Assembly (NCBI GenBank): GCA_036873755.1
Contig: JAVTVY010037147.1
Span: 94,375 to 158,374 of the forward strand
Direction: 5' to 3'
Source: Hanleya hanleyi
Lineage: Eukaryota > Mollusca > Polyplacophora > Lepidopleurida > Hanleyidae
DNA length: 64,000 nt
The position numbers and the translations under genes were made by a program. Within the stretch, counting starts at the first letter, position 1. Every line of letters begins with the position of its first letter. A model generated the notes under the pieces. That model was not told the DNA's origin and made no database searches. It saw only the letters and a program-made list of their open reading frames with translations. Below are positions 47,141 to 57,943 of this stretch, in pieces.

Positions 47141-47705
47141 GGGGACTGCGTAGGGAAAGTGCGGGGTATTGGTGGGCGCGTGGAGTTCGTGTGGGGCGAA
47201 GCGTGGTTTGGAACTTTTCTCGTGGGATAACGTAGGGGTTGTGTGGGGCAGCTGCCCGCGGTTATGCAAATTTAGCATAAATATGGGGATTATGTAGGGC
47301 TGATGTGGGGATTATGACGGATGAATGGGCGAGAATTCAAAGTCCGCGTGGGGATGATGTAGGGCATACCTTTATCTGCTACATATTCAAAGTCTAACGT
47401 GGGGTTGGTGTAGGGAAAATGAACTTCGGAGTTAATCGACTGAGTTGTTTGTAGGGATTAGGTGGGGTGGACTTTTTCCAGCGCTCGTAGACAAAGTCCA
47501 ATGTAGGGAATGTGTCGGGCTGTGCTGAAAGTTTAAGTCCGGCGTGGGGATGATGTAGGGCAAAATGCTCGCCGTTTTTATAGCTTAAGATAAACGTGGG
47601 GATTTTGTTGGGCAAGCATTCTTCCATGCATAGCCTAAGACGATAGTGGGGTTGAAGTGGGGCGATATTTTATTTGGTGTAAGAGATAAATGTGGGGATC
47701 ATGCA
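47141..47705 (+). repeat. Degenerate GTGGGGAT-n-TGTAGGGC repeat field
   Basis: At least ten occurrences of a GTGGGGATGATGTAGGGCA-like word, spaced irregularly at about 30-70 bp, always in the same orientation. The same word occurs in the opposite orientation at 55.59-55.82 kb. No coding content. Confidence 0.7.
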
Positions 47706-47810
47706 GGCAGACTGTGAACTCTGTTTTCTTAAAACAGTAAAGATTTTGGGCCAGTTTCAGTTCAGTAGCGTCCAAAAGACTGATACGCCACCCCACACCG
47801 TCAGAAAAAG

Positions 47811-48065
47811 ATGGGTCATTACCTTTTTGGGGTGATGGGGTCTGGTCATCACCCTTTTAGGGTGATGAAAAGGGTGATGAGAAAAGGTGACGACAAAATC
47901 CATCACCTAAAAAGGTGATGAAACCAGGCCATCACCATAAAAGGGTGATGAGATCCAGTCATCACCCTTTTAGGGTGATGAACGATGAGTGGCCATCCTT
48001 GGTCATCACCCTAAAAAGGTGATGAAATATCATCACCTTTTTAGGATGATGACAGATGAGTGGTC
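47811..48065. repeat. Cluster of short perfect or near-perfect hairpins
   Basis: About six palindromes of the form TCATCACCTTTTTAGGTGATGA or TCATCACCCTTTTAGGGTGA occur within 250 bp, joined by short words such as GATGAGTGG and CAGGCC. Complementary changes (CACCC with GGGTG, CACC with GGTG) keep each stem paired. Confidence 0.75.
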
Positions 48066-48722
48066 AGACAAGATAAATATTGGTTTCCAAAAATATATTT
48101 ACCTCTACAAAATTTCTGTAATATATCAGTTTCATTATACTGTAAATTGATATAATTTGTAATAATTATGTAATAGGTATAAAAAGATTATTTTTTCATT
48201 CACTTGCATTACTAATGGAAAATTTATTCACCCCTCACCAGAAAGGTAAAGATTGACTTGGAAAGTCTATGTAATTATATATGTTAACGAGTGAAGAGAA
48301 ATGACGTCAGAACAATTTTGAATGTTAGCGAAATTAAGTTGTTGTGGTGGAGACACGGTTGACTGCACATCTATACCGTTGTCTTCCGCATTTGAATTCT
48401 ATTTCCAATAATGATTTATTCAATGTAATAATGTCATGTAAAGTACAACACGTTGTCTGTGCTGTAGCTGAGTATATTTAGGTTTCCAACATTTGTAGGA
48501 TATAAACTAATTATAACCTGGGTATACTATATTCGTCCCAGCTATAACAACTATAGTATTATATGATCACCTCTGTCACACACAATAGGGACCGTAAGTG
48601 ATTTTGCCGCTGTGCGGCGCCACGTGTCTTGTCGGACCCACTGTAGGAGTTGTCTTTTCCTGAGTCGCTGTCAAAAGTATACGTTATGAACTTGGTTGAT
48701 TTTTCTTCACCAAGACGTTAAG
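48066..48722. other. Non-coding; likely 5' flank of the SAP gene
   Basis: AT-rich until about 48.55 kb, then more GC-rich with GATTTTGCCGCTGTGCGGCGCCACGTG. This would be the promoter and 5' UTR side of the exon at 48723. No specific element can be assigned. Confidence 0.4.
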
Positions 48723-48823
48723 ATGGCGAATAAATACGAAGAATGGACGCTGAAAGACCTAAAGGATGAACTGAGGAAACGGAAAGCTAAACTATCGGGA
48801 AGAAAACATGAATTAGTCGAACG
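48723..48823 (+). CDS. First exon of a SAP-domain gene
   Basis: ATG opens a 33-codon stretch ending in a consensus donor (GAACG|GTAAGG, phase 2). The peptide contains WTLKDLKDELRKRKAKLSGR followed by KHELVER. This is the two-helix SAP motif (leucine-rich first helix, glycine turn, then helix ending LVER) that binds AT-rich scaffold DNA. Many marine invertebrate genomes carry uncharacterised proteins that start with such an exon. Here later exons look decayed, so the gene may be a pseudogene. Confidence 0.7.
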
Positions 48824-49030
48824 GTAAGGTGTTTTGATTTACACTATACCTATTGACGTGCACCCCATTTTCGTGGCCTACAAACTTTTCGCATATTACT
48901 GAATGTTTATTTCCGATGTATTTAAAAGTTTCTGTCCCTAAAACGGGATGGATATTCAGACAGCTGGTCGTTTAGGTACAGGGGTGAAATCACCTGTTTT
49001 CGAACCAACACGATATCAGTACAGTGACGT

Positions 49031-49881
49031 CGCCAGTTCCGATCCAGTGTCAGTTCCGACCCACCTCCCAAAATATTGCTTTTTGTCATAACCATGATCA
49101 CGCGAAATCATAAAACATTTGGTGTATTTAAGCAAGTTAATCAGCCTCTCAATCATGGTAAATTATATTATGCATTCACTGGTTTCGTTAGGAGACAGCT
49201 TTGCCGAACCACTCCATATACACGACTACATCGGTCTAAGTACAAACACCATGACTCGCCGTTGGTCAAAAACCGTGTCGTCTGCCAGGGCTTCCGATCA
49301 AAGTTTTGATGTTTTGTTTCTCACATATAATTATCATATGGTACTATGTATCTGTCATAAATTTATTTACTGGAGTGTCTCTCTGAAGGTTACCTGCTCC
49401 ATTGTTGACATCAACTGTCGGACCCAGTTCCGAACCACCATCATCCATGGATGACCAATCTGGGTCCAGATGACCTGAAAATGTCTTGCGAACGCAGCGT
49501 TCATTACGTAAAATCGTAACTCGAGTGCTGATTAGCATTTCTTCTCTTTACTCCGATATTCAGAGGTAAAATAAGTGAAAGAACGACTGATTTATCGTCA
49601 TTTTCGAGTGAGTATGCGCTTATTAGCCATCAGAGTTATTTCAGTGTTCAATATATCTTGCCAGTATGATCAGCTCGACCATATCACTATCACCCCCAAC
49701 CCGCATTCTTTAACGTCAGATGTTCACTTATCAGACGAGGACATTCAAAATGAAATATCCAGCTAGGACCCTATTTGGCGGAAAGTTATCATGTTGACGA
49801 TTACATTTGTTTATATCTGGGTCAAAGGTCAATGTCAAAATGAGGCTGGATCGGAACTGGCGACAGTGGGTCGGAACTGAC
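49031..49881. mobile_element. Putative non-autonomous element with compound inverted ends
   Basis: Left end: CGCCAGTTCCGATC then TGTCAGTTCCGACCCAC (49031-49064). Right end, as inverted complements: GGATCGGAACTGGCGAC then GTGGGTCGGAACTGACA (49849-49881). The two sub-motifs are each inverted but keep their outer/inner order rather than mirroring it. A further half-site, GTGGGTCGAAACTGGCGAC, is at about 50042, and CCCAGTTCCGAACCACC is near 49420. It lies in the intron after the SAP exon. No transposase. Confidence 0.5.
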
Positions 49882-51428
49882 ACCTCTCATTAAGAAATGT
49901 AATTTTATTTTCCCTGCAGTTCAGTTTATCCCTAGCTAAGTTAGTTTGTTAATAAAGGCGATGGACAATTGTACGGCGATCAAGATAATGAATATGCCAA
50001 TCAAACCATTTCCTTCTGAAACAGATGCAAAGTTCACTTTAGTGGGTCGAAACTGGCGACTCATCTGTACTAAGTTAATTTTACTGACCGCTAGTTTTAG
50101 ATTTGATACGGTGATCTGTCAGAATATATGTTTATATAGAAACAACAGAGAAAAAATTCTGTATATGAAACTATTCCAGGCCAGGAATGTTTTTATTATT
50201 ATTATTGAAGAAAAAAATGGGGAGGGGGGGGGAGGTGGAGGTGCAATACTCCTATTGAATACATCTTTTTTTTATCAGGTTGCAAGCATATGACTGAAAT
50301 GATAATTTCAAGGGTGATGTTGTGATGGAACCAGAGCATTGTCATGGACATTCCGCCATGAGAAGAGTACAAAGATTTGAACAGTGACTCCAAGGTAGAG
50401 TAAAATATCCCTTCAATGACTGTATCTGGATTGATTAATTACTAGTCATTGATACACTTCATTATTGCAATATGAATTGTTTGTTTGTTTTTTATTCTGT
50501 TTAATGCATAGCTGACTAGAAGTATGATCATCAAATTAGAAATACATGTATGGTAGTTTGTATGTCGTTGGCCGAACACCTCACCTATATTTACCTCACC
50601 TATATTTACCTCCATTAGTTTGCTCTCAATGGAAAGGAAGATTGATTTTTATTTGCAACGGAATGAATTTTCTGTTTACAAGTGAAATAGGCTGAGAGCA
50701 CAGTTTAAAATATGAAATTCTGTTCTGTAACCGGTACTTTAGACTATAAAACTGTCACGTTTAACAGTATTCTGTTGGTCCTGTCTGTGTTTCTTGCCTG
50801 GCATGTACTGGTCTTCAGTGGCATCACTGGTCTGCAAGATCGGGCAGATCAGAATGACAGATTCCTTTAATGTAATTTGATACTAAAATGCATTTCTGCC
50901 TCTCTTTTCAGGTAACAATAATTTGCTAGAGAATGTATACTGCCCTGATTGAGATTTTAATCTAATATAAATAATTGTGTTTGTATTTCAATCATCTATA
51001 GGAACAGGCAAATACTGAACCCCACTCAGCATGCTCAGTGTGTGAATTGGTAACAGGATAATGGATTAGATTGGCTTGTGGACCTCATGTGAATACCAGT
51101 TATCCTCTCCTACGAGGAAAGGAAGTTACACCTGGAGGTGAGGAAATCTTATAATCACTGCATGTCTGAGAAAAAACTGTGATATCCTGTTCATTTCTAA
51201 GAGCTGGGATGTCCCACCAGTTGTGGGGATAGGGGTGCCAAACCAGTTATTTGTAGCTTATTTTGGGGAAAAAACAAAACATCTAAAGTTATGTACCCTG
51301 ATTTTTTTTGTTATGGCCAGCCCCTTGACTTACTGTACATTAGGGGTTAAGAGTTTCAAAGTTGTTTCAAATATGTTCCCAGTAACAGATCCATATTGCC
51401 TTCTGATGAAATGTTTTATAATACTTTT

Positions 51429-52690
51429 TATACGCCCGTCAAATTTGACGGGACATGGTATGGTATGGCGTCGTCCGTCCGTTAACTTTTTCTCGTCAAC
51501 GCAACTCGTCCTAGAGTTTTCAATGGATTCTTTTAATATTTGGTGCACCTGATCGGTACCATGTCTAGATGTGCATGAAGTTTTTTCGGCCCGATTCGAC
51601 GTTTTCTTGAGTTACTCCCCTTGATTTTGGTCTGAAATCCTTGTATTTGGCACCTTCTGTCTTCGTCAACGCAACTCGTCCTACAGTTTTCAATGAATTC
51701 TTTTATTATTTGGTGCACGTGATCGGTACCATGTGTAGATGTACATGAATTTTTTTCGGCCCGATTCGACGTTTTCTTGAGTTACTCCCCTTGATTTTGG
51801 TCTGAAATCCTTGTATTTGGCACGTACTGTCTTCATCAACGTAACTCGTCCCAGAGTCTTTAATGGATTCTTCTGAAATTTGGTACATATGATCAGTGCC
51901 ATGTGTAGATGTGCATGAACCTTTTTCGGCCCGATTCGACATTTTCTTGAGTTACTCCCCTTGATTTTTGTCTGAAATTCTTGTATTTGGCACCTACTGT
52001 CTTCGTCAACGCAACTTGTTCCAGAGTTTTCAATGGATTATTCTGAAATTTGGTACACATGATCGGTACCATGTGTAGATGTGCACAAAACGTTTTTTGG
52101 TCCGCTTCAATGTTTTTTTGAGTTACTCCCCTTGATTTTGGTCTGAAATCCTTGGATTTGGCACCTACTGTCTTCGTCAACGCAACTCGTCCCAGAATTT
52201 TCAAGGATTCTTCTGAAATTTGGTACACATGATCAGTATCATGTGTAGATGCGCATGAAATTTTTTCGAACCAATTCAACGTTTTCTTTAGTTATCCGCC
52301 CTTGATTTTAGTCTGGAATACTTTTTGTTTGGCACCTACAGTCCTCGTCAACGAAACTCCTAGGGGTTTCATTGCATTCTTTTGAAATTAGGTACACATG
52401 ATTGGTGCCGAGTGGACATGTGCACAAACTTTTTTCGAGTTGATTCAAGAGTTTGAGTTACTCCCCTTGATTTTGGTCTGAAATCTAAATTTGACACATA
52501 CTGTCCTCGTGAACGCAACTCGTCTCAGACTTTTCGATGGATTCTTTTGAAATTTGGTACATATGGTCAATACCATGTGTAGATGTGCACAAACTGTTTT
52601 TGAGCTGATTCGACGTTTTCTTCAGTTACTCCCCTTGATTTTAGTCTGAAATCCTTGTATTTGGCACCTACTGTCATTTCGACCTAATTC
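51429..52690 (+). repeat. Array element: hairpin, GTCCGTCC, seven ~170-bp tandem units
   Basis: Begins with the hairpin CCCGTCAAATTTGACGGG, then GGTATGGCGTCGTCCGTCCG. Seven units follow that start with TCGTCAACGCAACTCGTC at 51493, 51663, 51833, 52003, 52174, 52345 and 52507 (period 170-171, the last shorter). Each contains TTGGTACACATGATCGGTACC-like and TTGAGTTACTCCCCTTGATT words. Minus-strand frames of 60-128 codons are repeat translations, not genes. The array lies in an intron-sized gap between candidate exons of the SAP gene. Confidence 0.8.
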
Positions 52691-53147
52691 ATCAGGCTGA
52701 TGAGTTTACTTTTGCAGCTTATGCTAACAAAAATTTTGTTTTAAAGTTACTGATACATGTATACATAAGTGCATAACCAGGAGTGAGGGAATATGCACCC
52801 CCGCAGAGTAAGAGTAACTGGAGTTTAACTTGCTCCTGCAAATACCACTCCAGGCCCTTATGTATCCCCCCCCCAAAACCTGATTTCCAAACCTGCCCAC
52901 ATCACTTACACAACAATGATAGCTTATACATGTACAGTATTATGACAATTGCAACAATACAAACAACATACAGTCCAGAAAGGTTCATTTGTATGGTTAA
53001 CCTTTGTCTATAACAACATTCAGGAGATAAAAATGTTGTTCGTCAACTGTATGTTTTACGGGCGTATTTTGGGTTCAATTGAACTCTTGTTTTATTGTCT
53101 TTTAAGGTGGCTATGTATGGTAAAACAGGTCCCTGTTTGTACTGCAG
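52691..53147. other. No gene recognised
   Basis: Non-coding, with a C-run near 52.87 kb. Confidence 0.4.
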
Positions 53148-53291
53148 TCTTCACGAATAGTGACGATGGAAAACATCACAAGGTTGTATTTTCTGGAGAA
53201 ACAGTATGGCAACAAACTTCTCCCAACCCAGACCAATGTAGACGCACCTCTCCCAGGCTTTGTGTCACTGGAACTGGCTGAGCGACATAGT

Positions 53292-54616
53292 GTAAGTTGA
53301 AGTAAATTATTCATATCTGTTAGAACATGGAACACATCAGTTCCACATCGCCAAGGTTGGCGGCTGTCACCTTCCCCCCCCCCATCATGGAGGGGAATAT
53401 AGAAATCATTTTTGTATTGCTGTACCGTGGATGATATCTCAGCTGCTATTTGATTGAAACATACATGAAGATGCTTAGTACCTTACTGATGTGCATTGTC
53501 ACATTCTTTATGGCCCTTCAATATATGCTTATCCAGTCCATATCTTGAATACCATCAAACTGCCCACTATGAATCAGGTTTCTGTGACCTGATAACTTGG
53601 AGTTATAGAAGAATCGAGAGGTTTTCAGATGCACAGCTTCGTATATAAATTTGAAAAAATATTACTTGTTCTTTGATAGATCTGTATATCTCGAACCCTA
53701 TGCTGTTAGTTATATGAACATAAAATGGTCTGATCAGCGTTGAGAGTGATCTGAATTTATTGTGTTTTGTTTTAGCCAGTTTTGTAGGGGTCAATGTTTG
53801 ACTGCCATTATCATGAAACTGGAATATCTGTATGCTCAACCATATTTGTTTCCTGTATTAATTTATTACGATAGCTCGGGCATTCAGAATATACTAATCG
53901 TTTTTCATTGTTTGACTTCCAGGTTATGTTTGCAACCAGTTCAAGGGCACACTGTGGTCCAAAGGAGAGGCATCACTCAGAAATGCCATGATGCAGCAAG
54001 GTCGGGTAGAATCCGCCAGAAAACACCATTGAAGAAGCATAATCTCCACATGTCAGAAGAGCTGGTGGACTCTTCTTCAGCTTCACCCTCATCTGCCAAC
54101 GACAGTCCCCCAAGGAATGCTAAAGGCCATCCCACAACAGGTGGGAAAAGACCAAGACAGATTTTTTTAAACCTTTGAGGGATGAAAAAAAAACATTCTA
54201 CTTGACACAGACTTTCAATGTGCTTCCCATTTTGTGCTCGGGTGTTTTAAGACATGGTACAATATATATTTTTCGCTGTTAAAGAATAAAAGGTGAAATA
54301 CGCGTGGAATTTGCTTCTGCTGATGGTTATTTTAAGGGATGGATGATATTGCAGGAGGAATCGGGACAGACTAGACAGTCTGTACAAATGACATGCCCTT
54401 TCAGATAGAAGATGCCCCCTCCCCCACACCCCAGGAATTCTGTACAGATGGTGTTTTGTGCACGCTGCCCCATAATTTCCCCATTTATGGGGATACTGCA
54501 GAGTGCTCTGCCCAATTCATTCCCCACTCCCAAATAACTACCCAGAAAATAACCCATTGTTGGTACATTTGGGGGCGACAACCCGACGCCTTCCCCTAGG
54601 GTTACTGTGGAGATGT
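53292..54616. other. Mostly non-coding; short shared word at 53.61-53.64 kb
   Basis: GGTTTTCAGATGCACAGCTTCGTAT at about 53619 matches the right edge of the 21.84-kb junction (one mismatch). At 53923 there is a good acceptor (GACTTCCAG) followed by a long serine-rich frame to 54178. This could be a last exon of the SAP-linked gene, but the phase does not fit simply. Confidence 0.35.
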
Positions 54617-55560
54617 GGCCATACCTCTTTGTGGGATTTTCTGCCCCATATTGGAATTACTGTCCCGCAGATTCTCCACGTGGGGATATTGCGGGGTTTT
54701 CTGTTCCATGCTGGAATTACTGCCCCACAGATTCCCCACGTGGGGATGTTGTGGGGTTTTCTGCCCCGCAGATTGCCCACGTCGGGGATATTGTGGGGTT
54801 TTCTCTCCCATGCTGGAATTACTGCCCGGCAGATTCCCCACGTGGGGATATTGTGGGGTTTTCTGCCCCGCAGATTCCCCACGTGGGGATATTGTGGGGT
54901 TTTCTGCCCCGCAGATTCCCCACATGGGGATATTGTGGGGTTGTCTCTCCCATGCTGGAATTACTGCCCCGCAGATTCTCCACGTGGGGATGTTGTGGGG
55001 TTTTCTGCCCTGCATATTCCCCACGTGGGGATATTGTGGGGTTTTCTCTCCCATATTGGAATTACTGCCCTGCAGATTCGCCACCTGGGCATATTGTGGA
55101 GTTTTCTCTCCCATGCTGGAATTACTGTCCCGCAGATTCCCCACGTGGGGATATTGTGGGGTTTTCTGCCCCGCAGATTCCCCACTTCGGATATTGTGGG
55201 GGTTTCCGTCCCATGCTGGAATTACTGGCCCGCAGATTCCCCACGTGGGGATATTGTGGGATTTTCTCTCCCATATTGGAATTACTGCCCCGCAGATTCC
55301 CCACTTCGGGATATTGTGGAGGTTTCCGTCCCATGCTGGAATTACTGCCCCGCAGATTCCCCACGTGGGGATATTGTGGGGTTTTCTGCCCCGCAGATTC
55401 CCCACTTCGGGATATTGTGCGGGTTTCCGTCCCATGCTGGAATTACTGCCCCGCAGATTCCCCACATGGGGATGTTGTGGGCTTTTCTGCCCCGCAGATT
55501 CCCCACGTGGGGATATTGTGAGGTTTTCTGTACCATGCTGGACTTACTGCAGGAATATTG
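54617..55560. repeat. Minisatellite built on CCCCACGTGGGG palindromes
   Basis: About 940 bp of tandem, variably truncated units. The basic unit is GATTCCCCACGTGGGGATATTGTGGGGTTTTCT followed by either CCCGCA or a longer TCCCATGCTGGAATTACTGCCCCGCA arm. Units are either ~43 or ~85 bp. Three plus-strand frames and several minus-strand frames stay open for up to 360 codons because the unit lacks stops and its length is variable. The predicted proteins are simple repeats rich in GILWGF or HNIPTWGIC strings. I reject coding. Confidence 0.85.
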
Positions 55561-55589
55561 TGGGTCTATCCCATACCAGCTTTAAATAT

Positions 55590-55815
55590 AGTTTCCCGCA
55601 TCATCCCCACATGTAGGGAACACGTGGGGCTGAGGTTGGGATAGTGCGAGGATTTAATTCAGCTAAGCAGCATTAAGAAACTCCTTTTCCATGACTAAGT
55701 CCAATGTGGGGATTTTACCAAATCCCTACACATTCCCCACATTGGCTGTCATACACATTCCCCACATGATCCCTACACAGCTTGCCCGACATAAACCCCA
55801 CAAATTCCCCAGCTT
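55590..55815 (-). repeat. CCCTACACATTCCCCACAT repeat field (inverse of 47.1 kb)
   Basis: Several ATCCCTACAC and TTCCCCACAT words occur, i.e. the reverse complement of the 47.1-47.7 kb word, plus a few in the forward sense at the left edge. It directly follows the palindromic minisatellite. Confidence 0.6.
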
Positions 55816-55830
55816 ATTGGTTTGTAAGGG

Positions 55831-56422
55831 ATATCAGGGGAAAATTGCTATTGCAAAAGGAAACCAAGCTGATAGCCACCGAAATGTGGAAATTACGGTG
55901 TTTTCACTCCGGCCCATATAATTCAATATTGGGCGAAGACAACAAATCTAAAACAAATAGGGAAACAACTAGCGATGCTCTAGTTTGCTCAATTTTATAT
56001 GCTACAGACGCTCTTTTTACTATCGCTCTGCAAATATGAGGGGGGGGGGGAAATACGAAAATTTGAATAAAGGTTGCAGTTTAATTGATTGAATACTAAA
56101 TTGCTATGCTAACCCTTACTGTAATTTGACTGTCGCTGAAGGGCTTAGTTGACGCATGCGTAAATGGGCAATACTCTAGTTGTCAAATTCTTTCAGATAT
56201 TTGACACGCTTGCACACGTGATATTATTCCAGAGCGTTATTTTTCAAAATGGCTGACCAGAGCGTGTATCCAACTGGAATCAATTGAGCAAGTGTGGCTG
56301 ATAAAATACTTTATATATCCTTTGATCATGTAATGACGATGAATTGGTGCTTTCATGGATTTAGTAAGTGTAATATCCAATTATTTAACGTTATCTTATG
56401 CATGTATATCAGCCAGGCTTTG
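55831..56422 (+). repeat. Dispersed ~600-bp repeat, copy 2
   Basis: Second copy of the 19248-19881 repeat, same orientation, from ATATCAGGGGAAAA to GCCAGGCTTTG. Its last 11 bp are also the first 11 bp of duplicated block B, and the same 11-mer begins block A at 28140. Confidence 0.75.
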
Positions 56423-57109
56423 GTTGTCACTTCATATGAGTTCATAAACGTGAAGAGTTTTACACTCAGATTCGTCATTCACTTATAAAAATGGATAATA
56501 AGTCATTTGACTCAACTTTATTTCCGTTCTTTCCACATTAGTTAGAGCATTAGGATATAATAGATTATCTCATGTCATAAAGCCAATAGTTATCTATCCC
56601 TGACAAGAGTCATTAACTAATTGGAATCGAATGCAAGCATGACTGCACAAATAATGAGGAATTTACGACCTTTCGAAAAAACAGATATCTGCTAATTCAT
56701 AATGGATTCATTAATTGATGATTATTATTTCATTCTGAGTTCATTAATTTTCTCCTAAATACATGAAAGCATGTGAGTAAGAGATAGATTGAATGAAGAG
56801 TATCATACTATTGTGCGATTTTGTGAATGTGACAAAAATCTTTGCGGATGTCAATGAAATACCAGTGCATGTATTAATCGAATGTGAATGATTAAGAACA
56901 CGTGGCCGAATCTGTTAAAGATTTGAGATAAAAATGTCACTGATTAATTAATCTTGGACTTGATAATTATGTTCATATTTATATACATACCATGAACATC
57001 GTATATCATACGGCGTTCACACGTAATCTAGCCCCAGGTTAAGTGAAATTCAATATTAGATAAATGTCGCTACCAAGAGAATGTACACTAACAGCAGTTT
57101 CGGAGAATT

Positions 57110-57475
57110 TAATAATGTGCGCCTTCCCTCTCGTCGACTTTACCAGAAACACATCGTAAACTATCCTTTTCTGGACAATAATATTCCAGAGGGACCTGCA
57201 AAGGGCGTATACATATCTCATCTAGCAGCGGTTGCTAGTTGTGACTTTTGTTCTTAAATTTAGTCTAATTTAGCTTACCCGGGGCTAGTGGTCGTATGAT
57301 CCCCTTGTAATTCAAGGACATCATAGTGTTTATATGAATACGTGTATTCAAAGCTGAGCTACATCGCTCTCAAGATAACGAAAATCCTACGAATGTAAGA
57401 ATACTGATCATTGATACTGATTTGATATCTGGAACATCATAATGTCTTGTCGGCATCATTGAATATGAACAGAAA
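57110..57475 (+). mobile_element. Old diverged Penelope-like 3' region in block B
   Basis: Counterpart of the fragment at 28.76-29.13 kb. It has SRRLYQKHIVNYPFLDNNIP-like coding followed by the same decayed 3' UTR landmarks. Confidence 0.65.
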
Positions 57476-57943
57476 AGCTTACTGTACTTCACATATTCAT
57501 TTATTAAATGTCCGCCCTAACAAGAGACATGATGAAACTGGAAGAAAAATATAGATGTCCACCCATGGTAAGGCGTCTTACTTACCGATTTACATATATT
57601 TAAGCAATTGAATCCTATAGTATATCGTTCGATGGATGGATGGATGGATTTGGGCACTCCATCCCACTGCGATACATGCCCCAAAATTTGTATTTTCGCC
57701 AAAATTATTGTGCAAATTTTCATGGGGCTAAAATCCAGCAAACAGCTATTACCACCAGGTTGTTCACAGTTTGCCATTTGCCAGTCAAAATCCATGGATA
57801 TTACAATACTATGATTGTTTATTTTTAACGTGTTTTGCGACAGGAGCTACTGTAAAGGGAGATGACCTAGTTACTCTCCCCGAATTACAATCCACGGCGT
57901 TGGATGAAAAAATATCGGGCGACCATGTGACCGTGATCGGTCG

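Larger units (their letters stand above)
50279..53291 (+). pseudogene. Candidate downstream exons of the SAP gene, with stops
   Basis: Three exon-like stretches with acceptor and donor sites. 50279-50394 is joined in phase to the SAP exon and continues LVER as LQAYD-stop-NDNFKGDVV, with two TGA codons, the first probably from CGA. 51002-51137 starts EQANTEPHSACSVCELVTG, then has a TAA, then WIRLACGPHVNTSYPLL. 53148-53291 encodes ITRLYFLEKQYGNKLLPTQT and ELAERHS before GTAAGT. Phases between the second and third stretches do not match, so exons are missing or the model is wrong. I infer a decayed gene. Confidence 0.35.

Noticed and set aside
47811..48065. CRISPR-like array of regularly repeated palindromes
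   Set aside because: Eukaryotic context, irregular spacing and no unique spacers of constant length. It is a hairpin cluster.
51330..52279. Minus-strand frames of 61-128 codons with shared peptides
   Set aside because: Translations of the ~170-bp tandem array.
53603..53839. Frame at 53.6 kb as a second LINE 3' fragment
   Set aside because: Only a ~25-bp word is clearly shared with the 21.84-kb junction; surrounding similarity is too weak to claim a LINE copy.
54503..55616. Long open frames (up to 360 codons) on both strands
   Set aside because: They are translations of one minisatellite unit in shifting frames. Overlapping frames are equally open and there is no domain, so they are compositional.
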